Shown: positions 1 through 8,328, counted from the first letter of the stretch. The stretch is 64,000 bases of DNA from WJLG01 sp964602485 (GCA_964602485.1 CAZRQU010000002.1:62001-126000), one strand, 5' to 3'. Notes: a model not told the origin generated them from the sequence alone. Translations and numbers: made by a program.

Positions 1-522
1 AGGCAAGGCAAGATCGTGGCTTACCCCACTGACACTGTTTACGGCCTAGGATGTATCGCCACTGACAAGAAAGCAATAGATAAGATATTCAGGATCAAGA
101 AGCGAGATCGAAGTAAGCCTCTTTTGGTCTTGGTCAAGAGCTGGTGTATGTTGAAGAAATATTTTTTTGTTCCGGGTAAGGCAGAAAGACATCTGAGAAA
201 TATTTGGCCTGGCCCGGTAACCGCTCTTTTGCGGAAAAGAGCGGTGTTGCCAAACGAGTTGGCTCTTGGCAAGGATAAGCTGGGCGTTCGTTTGCCAAAG
301 GTTGATTTTCTTATTAAAATGATAAACAAGGTAGGCGCTCCAATAGTGTCTACCAGCTTGAATATTGCCGGCGATCCGCCTTTGACTGACGTAAACGATG
401 TGGATGGTTATTTGAAGCCAAGGCCGGACCTGATCATTGATATTGGTAAGAAATTAAAAGGAAGACCTTCTAGATTGATAGATATCAACAAAGAAGGGGA
501 AGTTATAATATTAAGAAAATAG
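1..522 (+). CDS. tsaC: Threonylcarbamoyl-AMP synthase (Sua5/YrdC/TsaC), 5' partial
   Basis: The enzyme makes threonylcarbamoyl-AMP from threonine, bicarbonate and ATP for the t6A modification of tRNAs that read ANN codons; it is cytosolic. The visible part carries the family signatures: the YPTDTVYGLG stretch at the start, the K-R-x-R-S-K-P-L loop near residue 30-36 and the S-T-S-L-N-x-x-G-D motif near residue 115. The frame is open through base 1, so the true start lies upstream and the GTG at 16 is probably internal. It is the single-domain YrdC type, with no room for a Sua5 C-terminal domain. It ends 48 bp before the ctpA start, probably in one operon. Confidence 0.9.
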   Translation, partial: RQGKIVAYPTDTVYGLGCIATDKKAIDKIFRIKKRDRSKPLLVLVKSWCMLKKYFFVPGKAERHLRNIWPGPVTALLRKRAVLPNELALGKDKLGVRLPKVDFLIKMINKVGAPIVSTSLNIAGDPPLTDVNDVDGYLKPRPDLIIDIGKKLKGRPSRLIDINKEGEVIILRK

Positions 523-570
523 TCAACAATGTACGGATTTGAATCAAAAAAGAAGAAAGAAGGTCATTTT

Positions 571-1824
571 ATGAAAAAAGCATCATTTTTAATATTCGTT
601 CTTATATTGATGTTCGTTTCCTTTACGGCCGGGATCAAGGTGGCTAGAAATGAGCAGAGTGTGGGGCAGCGAGTGATAAGCAATAAGAACAAACCCGAAT
701 CTGAAGATCTTGCAGAGGCCTCAACCACTAAAGCGGAGGAGGAAGATGAAGATGATGTAAAGCAGGAGGTCGATTTTGAACTTTATTGGGAATTGTGGGA
801 AACCCTAAAAAGGGACCATGTGGACCGCTCGGATATAGATGAAGAACAACTTTTTTATGGGTCATTAAGAGGGATGGCCGCTTCTTTAGAAGATCCTTAC
901 ACTGTTTTTATGGATCCTGAGGATTCCAGTGATTTTGAAGATGGGCTTTCAGGCACTTTTGAGGGTATTGGCTGTGAAGTTGGCATAAGGGATGATATAT
1001 TGACCGTTATCGCTCCTTTGGAAGGTTCGCCGGCAAAAAAGGCCGGGTTGTTGCCGGGAGACAAGATAATGGAAGTCGACGGAGAAGCTACTTCCAATAT
1101 GACCATAGACGAGGCGGTTAAATTGATAAGAGGTGAAAAAGGAACCGTGGTCACTCTTACTATTTATCGTAAATCCTCGGATAAGACCTTGGAGATAGAC
1201 ATCACCAGGGATGAAATATATGTCAAAAGCGTGAATACGGAAATGCGGGAGGATGGTCTATTCGTTCTAGAGATAAATAGCTTCAATGAGGACACTTTAG
1301 AGCTGTTCAACGAAGCTGTATATGAGATAACCAAGAAGGACCCCGAAGGGATCATATTGGATCTTAGAAGCAACCCAGGCGGGTTCCTGGACACATCCAT
1401 AGAAGTGGCCAGCGAGTGGATAGAGGACGGAGTGATAGTCTCTGAAAAATTCGCAGAAGGAAAAGGTGAAAGATATAATGCTCGAGGCAAGGCTATGCTA
1501 AAGGACTATCCTACGGTGGTCCTGGTGAATGGAGGAAGTGCCTCTGCTTCAGAGATAGTTTCCGGAGCCTTACAGGATTATGATATAGCCACCATAGTTG
1601 GTGAAAAAACTTTTGGCAAGGGCTCTGTTCAGGTTTGGGAAGGGTTATCAGACGGATCATCAGTAAAGATAACCGTAGCTAAATGGCTGACCCCTAACGG
1701 TAATTCCATTAATGATAACGGGATAGCTCCGGATGTAGAAGTGGAGTACACTTTTGAGGATCTGAAAAATGAACAGGATCCGCAGATGGACAAGGCGGTA
1801 GATCTGCTCTTATCCAAAGAGTAG
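571..1824 (+). CDS. ctpA: Carboxyl-terminal processing protease, S41 family (CtpA/Prc-like)
   Basis: A membrane-anchored serine protease acting outside the membrane on C-termini of envelope proteins. From the chosen ATG the order is: a single N-terminal transmembrane anchor (about residues 4-24), an acidic linker, a small helical domain, a PDZ domain (about 125-205), then the S41 domain. The Ser-Lys dyad is visible: Ser325 in a GSASASE motif and Lys350 in KTFGKGS, the 25-residue spacing known from Prc. An in-frame ATG at 529 exists, but 571 is preferred because GAAGGT lies just upstream and the anchor then starts MKKASF. Family assignment is firm; substrates are unknown. Confidence 0.93.
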   Translation: MKKASFLIFVLILMFVSFTAGIKVARNEQSVGQRVISNKNKPESEDLAEASTTKAEEEDEDDVKQEVDFELYWELWETLKRDHVDRSDIDEEQLFYGSLRGMAASLEDPYTVFMDPEDSSDFEDGLSGTFEGIGCEVGIRDDILTVIAPLEGSPAKKAGLLPGDKIMEVDGEATSNMTIDEAVKLIRGEKGTVVTLTIYRKSSDKTLEIDITRDEIYVKSVNTEMREDGLFVLEINSFNEDTLELFNEAVYEITKKDPEGIILDLRSNPGGFLDTSIEVASEWIEDGVIVSEKFAEGKGERYNARGKAMLKDYPTVVLVNGGSASASEIVSGALQDYDIATIVGEKTFGKGSVQVWEGLSDGSSVKITVAKWLTPNGNSINDNGIAPDVEVEYTFEDLKNEQDPQMDKAVDLLLSKE

Positions 1825-1863
1825 CTTTTGTTCGATCGATCTAATATCTAATAAATATATATT

Positions 1864-3525
1864 ATGGTTGAAGAGATAAAAAATGATCCGACAAGATACA
1901 TCTTCGTGGTCGGCGGGGTTATGTCAGGCGTCGGTAAAGGAGTAGCTTCGGCATCTATTGCCAAGATATTGGATTCAAAGGGCTATAATGTTAGTGCTAT
2001 AAAGATAGATCCTTATATAAATGTTGACGCCGGCACGATGAATCCCATAGAGCATGGAGAGGTTTTTGTGACCGAAGACGGGGATGAAACAGATCAGGAT
2101 GTGGGGAATTATGAAAGATTCTTGAATAAGAATATATATAAAGAGAACTATATGACCACCGGCCGGGTGTATTTGAATGTCATTCAGAAAGAAAGGAATT
2201 TGGAGTATAAGGGTAAGTGCGTGGAGGTGGTTCCTCATATTCCCATGGAAGTAAGAGATAGAATAAAAAAGGCTCAGCAAAAATCAGAAGCAGATATAAT
2301 GATAATAGAGATAGGGGGAACGGTAGGGGAGTATCAGAATTTACTTTTCTTGGAAGCGGCCAGAATGATGAAGCTTTATAATCCTGATAACGTCCTTTTC
2401 GTTATGGTCTCTTATCTGCCCATACCGCACAAAATAGGGGAAATGAAGACCAAACCGACCCAGTATGCTATCAGAACCCTTAACTCCGCCGGCATCCAAC
2501 CTAATTTCATAATAGCCAGGAGCGAGCAGCCGGTTGATGAGCCAAGAAGGAAGAAGATAGCCGTAAATTGCAATATCGCCAAAGAGGATGTCATCTCCGC
2601 TCCGGATATAGACTCTATTTACGATGTTCCTCTTAATTTCGAGAAGGACCAGCTGGGCAATAGAATATTAGAGAAGTTCGGCATTCCGGCCAAGGAGAAT
2701 GATATGATCGCCTGGAGAAAAATGGTCAAGAAAGGCAAAGAAGCTACCCGTGAAGTTAAGATAGGCATGGTGGGTAAATATTTTGCTACCGGAGATTTTT
2801 GTCTTAAGGATTCTTATATATCAGTGATCGAAGCGGTCAAACACGCTTGTAATTTTAATAATTGTAAACCGGTATTCGAATGGATAGACACCGAAGATAT
2901 AGAAAAAAAGGGAACCGCCGGTCTAAAGGAGTTGGATGGAATAATAGTTCCTCAAGGTTGGGGGTCAAGAGGTTCTGAAGGTAAGATAAAAACAATTGAA
3001 TATTGCCGTAAGAATAAAAAGCCTTACTTTGGACTTTGTTACGGAATGCAGATGTGCGCGATAGAATTCGCCCGAAATGTCTTAGGTTATAAAGATGCCA
3101 ATTCTCAAGAGGTAGATAAGAAGACCAAACATCCGGTGATCCACATTATGCCGGGACAAGAGGAATTGATAAAAGAGAAAGGCTATGGCGGAACTATCCG
3201 TTTAGGCGGTTGGCCGTGTCAGCTAAAGCCGGGGACTCACCTTCACAAGGCCTATAATAGTCTCAAAAAGGGCTCTGACATTGTTTCTGAGCGTCATAGA
3301 CATCGATATGAATATAATAATGAATTTAGGGAGGAGATGGAGAAAAACGGTTTGACTGTCTGCGGTACTTCTCCTGATAATAAAATAGTTGAAGCGGTAG
3401 AGATAACCGACCATCCTTTTTATATCGGTACCCAATTCCACCCGGAATATATTTCCCGGCCGCTCGATCCGCACCCATTATTCGTGGAATTCATAAAGGT
3501 TTGTTTGAGCAAAGGGTCCAAATGA
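1864..3525 (+). CDS. pyrG: CTP synthase
   Basis: Converts UTP to CTP using ATP and glutamine, the last step of de novo pyrimidine nucleotide synthesis. Full length at 553 aa. The N-terminal amidoligase domain has the P-loop-like SGVGKGV motif near residue 20 and the DPYINVD and GEVFVTEDG motifs. The C-terminal class I glutamine amidotransferase has the catalytic Cys392 in GLCYGMQ and the His526/Glu528 pair in FHPE. No clear SD precedes the ATG. It ends before a strong terminator at 3561. Confidence 0.97.
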   Translation: MVEEIKNDPTRYIFVVGGVMSGVGKGVASASIAKILDSKGYNVSAIKIDPYINVDAGTMNPIEHGEVFVTEDGDETDQDVGNYERFLNKNIYKENYMTTGRVYLNVIQKERNLEYKGKCVEVVPHIPMEVRDRIKKAQQKSEADIMIIEIGGTVGEYQNLLFLEAARMMKLYNPDNVLFVMVSYLPIPHKIGEMKTKPTQYAIRTLNSAGIQPNFIIARSEQPVDEPRRKKIAVNCNIAKEDVISAPDIDSIYDVPLNFEKDQLGNRILEKFGIPAKENDMIAWRKMVKKGKEATREVKIGMVGKYFATGDFCLKDSYISVIEAVKHACNFNNCKPVFEWIDTEDIEKKGTAGLKELDGIIVPQGWGSRGSEGKIKTIEYCRKNKKPYFGLCYGMQMCAIEFARNVLGYKDANSQEVDKKTKHPVIHIMPGQEELIKEKGYGGTIRLGGWPCQLKPGTHLHKAYNSLKKGSDIVSERHRHRYEYNNEFREEMEKNGLTVCGTSPDNKIVEAVEITDHPFYIGTQFHPEYISRPLDPHPLFVEFIKVCLSKGSK

Positions 3526-3531
3526 TCGGAT

Positions 3532-3560
3532 TTGACAAAAAATAGTATATTGGTCAATAT
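3532..3560 (+). promoter_or_regulatory. Probable promoter for the 137-aa gene, placed at the pyrG terminator
   Basis: TTGACA at 3532-3537, a 17-bp spacer, then a weak -10 (CAATAT, or AATATA with an 18-bp spacer). Predicted initiation near 3567 falls inside the first arm of the pyrG terminator, so this transcript would lack the complete hairpin. Confidence 0.5.
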
Positions 3561-3590
3561 AAAGGATCGTGTAATAACGATCCTTTTTTT
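3561..3590 (+). terminator. Intrinsic terminator of pyrG
   Basis: GGATCGT and ACGATCC arms with a 6-nt loop, followed by seven T. Confidence 0.85.
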
Positions 3591-3604
3591 AGAGGGGAGT
3601 TGGT

Positions 3605-4018
3605 ATGGTTGATATGCCGAAAGCAATGCAGCACATTATTGATATGATGAATGTTATCCAAAGAGATGACATCCCGGAGCCGGTTAGGCCACCAAAGAAC
3701 AAAAAGGACATCCTAAACAGTCCGTTGCCGGAAAGGATCAGGCCTCTTTATGGGGTTAAGGTGTGCCTGGAAAGAGGGGAGGGGGTAGCCGAAGCAACGG
3801 AAGAAGATAAACGTCCTTTTCTTATTGAAGTAGCTGAAGCCTTGCTTCGTTACGAGATCATAGACTATTTCGATCTGATAGAATGGTCTCATAAGGAGCG
3901 TTTGGCGATCTTGATCCGGAAAGATTGGCAGGTTGAAGTTTTCAAAGAGAACAGAAGAGCTGAGCCATTTCCAGGAATGACCATTTTTCCTAATGACAGA
4001 AGAGTGATATGGAACTGA
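3605..4018 (+). CDS. Hypothetical protein, 137 aa
   Basis: Not recognised. A soluble-looking, charged protein rich in Pro and Arg in its first third (about residues 20-45), with a predicted helical middle. No signal peptide, membrane segment or Cys motif. The ATG follows a GAGGGGAG ribosome-binding site 5 nt upstream, so the start is well supported. The gene stands alone between two intrinsic terminators (3561 and 4027) with its own promoter. It resembles several other single-gene units in this window that have strong SDs and no recognised family. Confidence 0.75.
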   Translation: MVDMPKAMQHIIDMMNVIQRDDIPEPVRPPKNKKDILNSPLPERIRPLYGVKVCLERGEGVAEATEEDKRPFLIEVAEALLRYEIIDYFDLIEWSHKERLAILIRKDWQVEVFKENRRAEPFPGMTIFPNDRRVIWN

Positions 4019-4026
4019 GTTCTTTT

Positions 4027-4059
4027 AGCCATTTTCTATAAAGGAGAATGGCTTTTTTA
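4027..4059 (+). terminator. Intrinsic terminator after the 137-aa gene
   Basis: AGCCATT and AATGGCT arms around a 13-nt inner region, followed by TTTTTT. Confidence 0.8.
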
Positions 4060-4063
4060 AATA

Positions 4064-4089
4064 CAAAAAAACAACTTCTTTCAAAGTTG
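4064..4089 (-). terminator. Terminator of rpmA
   Basis: On the minus strand CAACTT / AAGTTG arms with a 6-nt loop are followed by seven T. The stem is short but is placed directly after the L27 stop. Confidence 0.65.
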
Positions 4090-4105
4090 CTTTTTGTAGT
4101 AGAAG

Positions 4106-4387
4106 TTATTTTTGGGGAACTACGTTCACTACTTTTACACTTTTCAACTGGCCGTTGTATCCTTCAAGCTTTTTAGTGGAAAATTTAACCTCTCCGGCTA
4201 TTTGGGCGAACAAAGTATCATCGTTGCCTTTTTTTACGTTCTTTCCCGGTCTATACCTAGTACCTCTTTGTCTAACTATTATAGCTCCGGCTTTAGCGTA
4301 TTGACCATCGCCCAATTTTAGACCTAAACGTTTACTTTCGGAATCTCGGCCAAGGCGTGTAGTTCCTCCAGCTTTCTTATGCGCCAT
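4106..4387 (-). CDS. rpmA: 50S ribosomal protein L27
   Basis: Component of the large ribosomal subunit; its N-terminus reaches towards the peptidyl-transferase centre. 93 aa starting [10 protein letters not shown], the classical mature L27 N-terminus, so there is no cleaved Firmicutes-type extension. An 8-codon upstream extension in frame has no family support. The conserved GSDxxxKRLGxK-type core is present as [11 protein letters not shown]. Unusually, L21 (rplU), the common upstream partner, is not adjacent: the gene stands alone between an AT-rich repeat and a terminator. Confidence 0.95.
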   Translation of the reverse strand: MAHKKAGGTTRLGRDSESKRLGLKLGDGQYAKAGAIIVRQRGTRYRPGKNVKKGNDDTLFAQIAGEVKFSTKKLEGYNGQLKSVKVVNVVPQK

Positions 4388-4399
4388 ATAAAAACAAAA

Positions 4400-4437
4400 A
4401 ACATGTATCATGTATCACATATCATGAAACATGTTAT
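4400..4437. repeat. Short degenerate repeat upstream of rpmA
   Basis: Tandem variants of ATGTATC / CATATC with ACATGT at both ends, giving an imperfect inverted repeat. It resembles other low-complexity intergenic stretches here. Function unknown; it could overlap the rpmA promoter. Confidence 0.4.
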
Positions 4438-4519
4438 TATATTATTATTTGATTATAAATATAACAAAGCTTAGGAAATGTGTCAATATCATCACCGAAG
4501 AAGGGTAGTGGGGTTTTCT

Positions 4520-4548
4520 TTGCAAATAAGGGTTTTTCGTGCTATAAT
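4520..4548 (+). promoter_or_regulatory. Sigma-70-type promoter of the M23 peptidase gene
   Basis: TTGCAA at 4520-4525, 17-bp spacer, TATAAT at 4543-4548 with an extended TGC before it. Initiation about 7 nt later would fall at 4555, two bases before the ATG at 4557. The mRNA is therefore predicted to be leaderless, which fits the absence of an SD. Confidence 0.75.
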
Positions 4549-4556
4549 ATAAATAT

Positions 4557-5798
4557 ATGAGTCGGAATATAAGAAAAAAACTCAAAGCGATCTTATTATT
4601 GATCCTTATTTTTAGTTTAGGATCAAGTTTTTCTTTTAAAGCAGAAGGTAAAAGCGAGTATTATATAAATCAAGAGATCAAGGATCTAAACAGGGATATA
4701 AAGAGCAACAAAAGTCATCTGGAAGAGATAAAAGAAAAAAAGGCGGAATATACAAAAAGAATAAGATCAGCTCAGAAAGAAAAAGCCACCTTAGAGAATC
4801 AAATGGCTATACTGGATAATAGAATAGCCAAAACAGAGGTAGAGATAGAATCACTGGAAACAGAGATAGACAAGGTCAACTTGGAGATAAAGAAGGTTAA
4901 AATGGAAATAGGGAGCAAAGAGGAAGAAATAGAAGATGAGAAGATCAAGATAGCCAATACTATAAAACTTCTTTATAAAGAAGGTGACGCTTCCACTTTG
5001 GAGATATTACTTTTAAATGAATCTTTGGCTGATTTTTTGAACAAAACAAGATATTTGGAGGATATAAATAATGAGATGAAGCAAAGCTTGGGACGCCTGA
5101 GGCAATATAAACGTGACCTGGAAATGGAAGAGAAATCATTGGCTGATAAGAATGAAGAACTTTTGATGCTTAGGTCGGATCTGGATAATACCATGGAATC
5201 TTTACAGAACGAAAAAGAGAACAAAACCTACATACTGGAAGCTACTCAAGAGTCAGAGGAAGAATATCAATCATTGTTGGCGCAGGCTAAAAGAGAGCAG
5301 GAAAAAGCGGCGATGGAGATAGTCACTTTGGAAAAACAAGTTAGAGCCAAGATAGACAGACTAGAAGGAAAGAAGCTGGAATTCAATGACGATGGAGTTA
5401 TCTGGCCGGTCCCCAATAAAGGAATAACCGCTTATTTTCATGATCCTGATTATCCATATAGATACTTATTTGAACATCCGGCCGTTGATATACGTTGCGG
5501 GCAGGGGAGTCCGATAAAGGCGGCTGCTTCCGGCTATGTGGCCAAAGTCAAGATAAGAGGTACCTCATACGGATATATAATGATAATACATGGTAATGGA
5601 CTTTCCACTGTTTATGGACATACGTCCAAATCCTATGTGAACGAGGAAGATTATGTGGTTCAGGGCCAGACCATAGGACTTTCCGGAGGTATGCCGGGAA
5701 CTTCTGGAGCCGGTCGGCTTTCCACTGGTCCGCATTTACACTTTGAAGTAAGAAAAGATGGTATACCGGTCGATCCTTTAGAGTATTTGCCATATTAA
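4557..5798 (+). CDS. Coiled-coil M23 family peptidase (EnvC/murein hydrolase-activator-like)
   Basis: A secreted cell-wall hydrolase or hydrolase activator acting on peptidoglycan cross-bridges. It has an N-terminal signal peptide or anchor (about residues 8-28), then a long coiled coil rich in K/E/I (about 35-270), then a C-terminal LytM domain (about 290-410). In the LytM domain the zinc-site elements are visible: His-Pro-x-x-Asp (EHPAVDIR) and the HxH motif in GPHLHFEV. Whether it is active or EnvC-like cannot be settled by eye, but the metal ligands look retained. Single gene with its own promoter and a strong terminator. Confidence 0.9.
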   Translation: MSRNIRKKLKAILLLILIFSLGSSFSFKAEGKSEYYINQEIKDLNRDIKSNKSHLEEIKEKKAEYTKRIRSAQKEKATLENQMAILDNRIAKTEVEIESLETEIDKVNLEIKKVKMEIGSKEEEIEDEKIKIANTIKLLYKEGDASTLEILLLNESLADFLNKTRYLEDINNEMKQSLGRLRQYKRDLEMEEKSLADKNEELLMLRSDLDNTMESLQNEKENKTYILEATQESEEEYQSLLAQAKREQEKAAMEIVTLEKQVRAKIDRLEGKKLEFNDDGVIWPVPNKGITAYFHDPDYPYRYLFEHPAVDIRCGQGSPIKAAASGYVAKVKIRGTSYGYIMIIHGNGLSTVYGHTSKSYVNEEDYVVQGQTIGLSGGMPGTSGAGRLSTGPHLHFEVRKDGIPVDPLEYLPY

Positions 5799-5810
5799 GT
5801 GAATATATAA

Positions 5811-5847
5811 AAAAACAGGACGCGAAAAAAGATTCGCGTCCTTTTTG
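5811..5847. terminator. Bidirectional terminator
   Basis: A perfect 10-bp stem (AGGACGCGAA / TTCGCGTCCT) with A-run on the left and T-run on the right. It can end both the rightward M23 gene and the leftward 191-aa gene. Confidence 0.9.
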
Positions 5848-5867
5848 TTGCTTAAGCGTTCTTGCTA

Positions 5868-6443
5868 TTAAGCAACAGGTGCAGGTTCGGAGAATTCCTG
5901 AAACACTTGTTCGATCTTGCTTCTTTCCTTTTCACGTTCAGCCGCATATTCCTTGGCCAGATCCCAGATGGTTCCGGCGGGAAGGTGTTCGCTCAGGGCG
6001 TTTTTGATCAGTTCATGGTTCTTGAAGAAGGGGAGATAGTCGCTTAAGAACTCATCATCGGCAAACTGGAGAGCTAGCAAGCAGCGCCATTTGACCCGAA
6101 TGTAACCGGACTCCCTCTTCAACTGCATCAGTATCCAGACCAGGTACCAAACGTAGCGTCCGGGGTTGCCGATCGCGTTTTCAGCGTCGGCTGTCAGGGC
6201 CGCATACGCCTTGGGTGTGATGCCGTGATATATGGATCCGGCCAAGAGATATGATCTTCCGTTCTCGTCGAGTTTGGAAAAATCATTGAGATCGAAAAGG
6301 CGGAGGAGGGTAAGGATGCAGGGGTCTTCTTGTATCAGCAAGAAATTGGAAGGTATTTGCTTCCTGCCCATTTCGCCTTGTTCGCCTTTCCAATAGCCTC
6401 CCCGGTAATTCACCTCCTTGGGGTAAACTTTGGGTATGTTCAT
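5868..6443 (-). CDS. Hypothetical protein, 191 aa
   Basis: Not recognised. Mostly soluble, Trp/Tyr-rich in the middle (about residues 95-125), helical C-terminus. No signal peptide or convincing membrane segment. The start is decided by a full AAAGGAGG ribosome-binding site 6 nt before the ATG. The base composition is visibly more GC-rich than the neighbouring core genes. The gene forms its own unit between the xer terminator/promoter region (6488-6539) and the bidirectional terminator. Confidence 0.78.
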   Translation of the reverse strand: MNIPKVYPKEVNYRGGYWKGEQGEMGRKQIPSNFLLIQEDPCILTLLRLFDLNDFSKLDENGRSYLLAGSIYHGITPKAYAALTADAENAIGNPGRYVWYLVWILMQLKRESGYIRVKWRCLLALQFADDEFLSDYLPFFKNHELIKNALSEHLPAGTIWDLAKEYAAEREKERSKIEQVFQEFSEPAPVA

Positions 6444-6487
6444 TCAGGCCTCCTTTGTTTGATGTTTTGGGATCAATAAGAACAAAA

Positions 6488-6507
6488 AATACTTCTTTTC
6501 GAGTATT
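6488..6507 (-). terminator. Probable terminator of the recombinase gene
   Basis: On the minus strand AATACT / AGTATT arms are followed by TTTTTT. The promoter of the 191-aa gene lies immediately upstream (6511-6539), and its predicted start falls inside the first arm. Confidence 0.55.
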
Positions 6508-6510
6508 AAA

Positions 6511-6539
6511 TTAATATCATAAAATATAATTTTTGTCAA
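6511..6539 (-). promoter_or_regulatory. Promoter of the 191-aa gene
   Basis: Minus-strand TTGACA (6539-6534), 17-bp spacer, TATTAA (6516-6511). Start predicted near 6504, leaving a leader of about 60 nt with an SD. Confidence 0.6.
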
Positions 6540-6546
6540 TGTGAGA

Positions 6547-7503
6547 TCACTTGTCCTTTAAATTTTTACCCCCATGTAGCTTTTTATGGATATCCTTTAA
6601 TTGTTTGTTCGTCACATGGGTATATATTTGAGTAGTGGCGATATTTTGGTGTCCTAGGAACTCCTGTACCAAACGCAGATCAACGCCATTGGAGAGCAGA
6701 TCAGTGGCAAAAGAGTGGCGAAGGGTGTGTGGTGTGGCCATAACCGGTAAACCGGCTATTACCACATACTTTTTAACGATATTCTCTATGGCTCTATTGG
6801 TTAGTCTTCGTGGCGCTCCGGTCTTTTCTATGCCTGGTTTATAATTTATGAACAAAGCCGGATCTATGTCCATTCTTTTGTCAAGATAGTTGCGCAGAGC
6901 CTTAGTAGCTCGGGCAGAGAAATAGACCGTTCGTATCCGCCCGCCTTTACCGACCACAGCTATTTCCAGGTCTTGAGTGTTATTTTTTATACGTAGTTGG
7001 TCCCGATTCAAGGCCGAGAGTTCGGAAATACGCAGACCAGTGGAAAAAAATGTTTCCAAAAGAGCCTTGTCACGTAAGCCAGGTTCGCTTCCGGTGTCAG
7101 GTGAATCAAGCAGACGCTGTATCTGTTCCAGTGTCAGGAATTTTACTTCTTTGTCTTTTTTATTTTTGGCCAGTTTGACCTTAGTGGGGGAGAGGGAGGG
7201 GATATTTCTTTCAACGAAGAATTCTAAAAGCCCCCTTAGAGCGATAAGATAGTAATTCTGGGTGGATCTTTTAAGAGGTTGTTTCTTCTTTGGATCAATA
7301 TGTCGAGATAAGAATACTCGGTATTTAAGGATCAATTCAGGCGTTAATTTGGAGGGAGTAAGCGATCCTTTGTTATTATCGTTCAGCCAAGTGAAGAATT
7401 TGTTCAAAAAGCGAGCATAATTCTCCTGACTTTTAGCAGCCAGGCCTTTCTCTATCTCTAAATAATCAAGATAGTCATTTAGATATTTTGTAATTGGTTT
7501 CAC
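6547..7503 (-). CDS. xerC: Tyrosine site-specific recombinase (XerC/XerD family)
   Basis: Resolves chromosome dimers at dif, or serves integration. 318 aa, the usual Xer length. The N-terminal SAM-like core-binding domain covers about residues 5-95 and the catalytic domain about 115-310. Catalytic residues are visible: Arg in GLRISEL, Lys in GKGGR, H-x-x-R in HTLRHSF, His in LGHQ and the Tyr nucleophile in IYTHV. The start is a GTG with no SD. No integrase-type extensions or phage neighbours are present, so a housekeeping Xer is the best reading. C versus D cannot be assigned by eye. Confidence 0.92.
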   Translation of the reverse strand: MKPITKYLNDYLDYLEIEKGLAAKSQENYARFLNKFFTWLNDNNKGSLTPSKLTPELILKYRVFLSRHIDPKKKQPLKRSTQNYYLIALRGLLEFFVERNIPSLSPTKVKLAKNKKDKEVKFLTLEQIQRLLDSPDTGSEPGLRDKALLETFFSTGLRISELSALNRDQLRIKNNTQDLEIAVVGKGGRIRTVYFSARATKALRNYLDKRMDIDPALFINYKPGIEKTGAPRRLTNRAIENIVKKYVVIAGLPVMATPHTLRHSFATDLLSNGVDLRLVQEFLGHQNIATTQIYTHVTNKQLKDIHKKLHGGKNLKDK

Positions 7504-7585
7504 TTAGTTGATTAGGTACTTAGTTGATTAGGCGCTTAGTTTATTCTCCTAATTAACTAATATACTGATTAACTGATCTTCTAAC
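7504..7585. repeat. TTAGTTGATTAGG-type AT-rich intergenic repeat
   Basis: Two tandem copies of CTTAGTTGATTAGG followed by variants (CCTAATTAACTAAT, TGATTAACTGAT). Related copies occur at 47871-47935 and, inverted, at 51066-51150. Lies between divergent genes. Confidence 0.6.
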
Positions 7586-7688
7586 TTAAGTATATAATAT
7601 TATGCGAAGTATTGAAAGTTTTTTATTTGACATTATTGCTTATTTGTTCTATATTATAAAATCGTTTTTTAAGCAAAGGAGGAATGAT

Positions 7689-8006
7689 TTGTCTAAACGG
7701 CTAACTCGAAGAGCTTTTCTCCATTGGAGATTGGATAAATTGATCAGAGAGGCGGAGAAGAGGGGATTTAGACAAGCGGTTCTTTTTTTCCAACACTTGA
7801 GAGCCAGACTGATAAGTTATCCTCAGGCCTATAAGCGTGAGAGCTGGGAGCCGGTTAATGTTACGTTGGCCACGGTAGTTTCTTATAGCGCCAAGGATCA
7901 CCTTAGGGCCCTTGATCAGGTCGGAGTCAAAAAGGTGGAGGAAGCCAGGCGTTTTATAAGGAGTATTGATCTTACGGTGGATTTTCGTTCAGATGAACTT
8001 TTTTAG
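7689..8006 (+). CDS. Hypothetical protein, 105 aa, TTG start
   Basis: Not recognised. The frame is open from an ATG at 7602, but a perfect AAAGGAGG at 7675-7682 sits 6 nt before an in-frame TTG at 7689, which I take as the start. This removes a hydrophobic stretch of 29 residues that would otherwise look like a membrane anchor. The resulting protein is small, basic and helical (many Arg/Lys, predicted amphipathic helices). A -10-like TATAAT lies near 7594. Own terminator at 8024. Confidence 0.7.
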   Translation: MSKRLTRRAFLHWRLDKLIREAEKRGFRQAVLFFQHLRARLISYPQAYKRESWEPVNVTLATVVSYSAKDHLRALDQVGVKKVEEARRFIRSIDLTVDFRSDELF

Positions 8007-8023
8007 TCGAAGTAGGGAAACAG

Positions 8024-8060
8024 AGGGGCCGTAAAAGTTTATGCTTTAGGCCCCTTTATT
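8024..8060 (+). terminator. Terminator after the 105-aa gene
   Basis: AGGGGCC / GGCCCCT arms extended by TAAA/TTTA across one mismatch, then a short T-rich tail. Confidence 0.75.
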
Positions 8061-8068
8061 ATTACTAT

Positions 8069-8106
8069 ATAGTACTTCGCATAATGTAGGTTAAGCGAAG
8101 TACTAT
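8069..8106. repeat. 12-bp perfect inverted repeat
   Basis: ATAGTACTTCGC (8069-8080) and GCGAAGTACTAT (8095-8106) flank a 14-bp loop, with no T-run. Single CGAAGTA cores also occur at about 7604 and 8009, flanking the 105-aa gene. Role unknown. Confidence 0.6.
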
Positions 8107-8111
8107 GTAAG

Positions 8112-8140
8112 AAAAACAGGCCCCTTTGGGCCTTTGTTCT
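8112..8140. terminator. Terminator of the 51-aa gene, possibly bidirectional
   Basis: AGGCCC / GGGCCT stem with a 4-nt loop. On the minus strand it is followed by GTTTTTC. Confidence 0.6.
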
Positions 8141-8172
8141 TTTGTCGGCTTCCTTATGTCTTTGATCCGCCT

Positions 8173-8328
8173 TTATTTCATATTATCGAATATATCTTTT
8201 TTATGCTTTCTGATATCTTCTTTCTCTTCAGCTCGATCAAGTATCCAAACTATAATGACCGTAGCTATTACGGCTACAGATATCAATGTTAGATATAAAT
8301 TTGTCATTGTTGGTAGTTCTGGAGTCAT
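8173..8328 (-). CDS. Small single-pass membrane protein, 51 aa
   Basis: Not recognised. A short open frame with a coherent protein: Pro-containing N-terminus, one hydrophobic helix (about residues 11-31), then a charged Lys/Glu/Asp-rich tail. The ATG is preceded by the GCTAATATTAGC palindrome at 8346 and followed by a terminator at 8112, which supports a real transcript. No SD. The opposite strand also has a 74-codon frame here, but it lacks coding character. Confidence 0.6.
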   Translation of the reverse strand: MTPELPTMTNLYLTLISVAVIATVIIVWILDRAEEKEDIRKHKKDIFDNMK

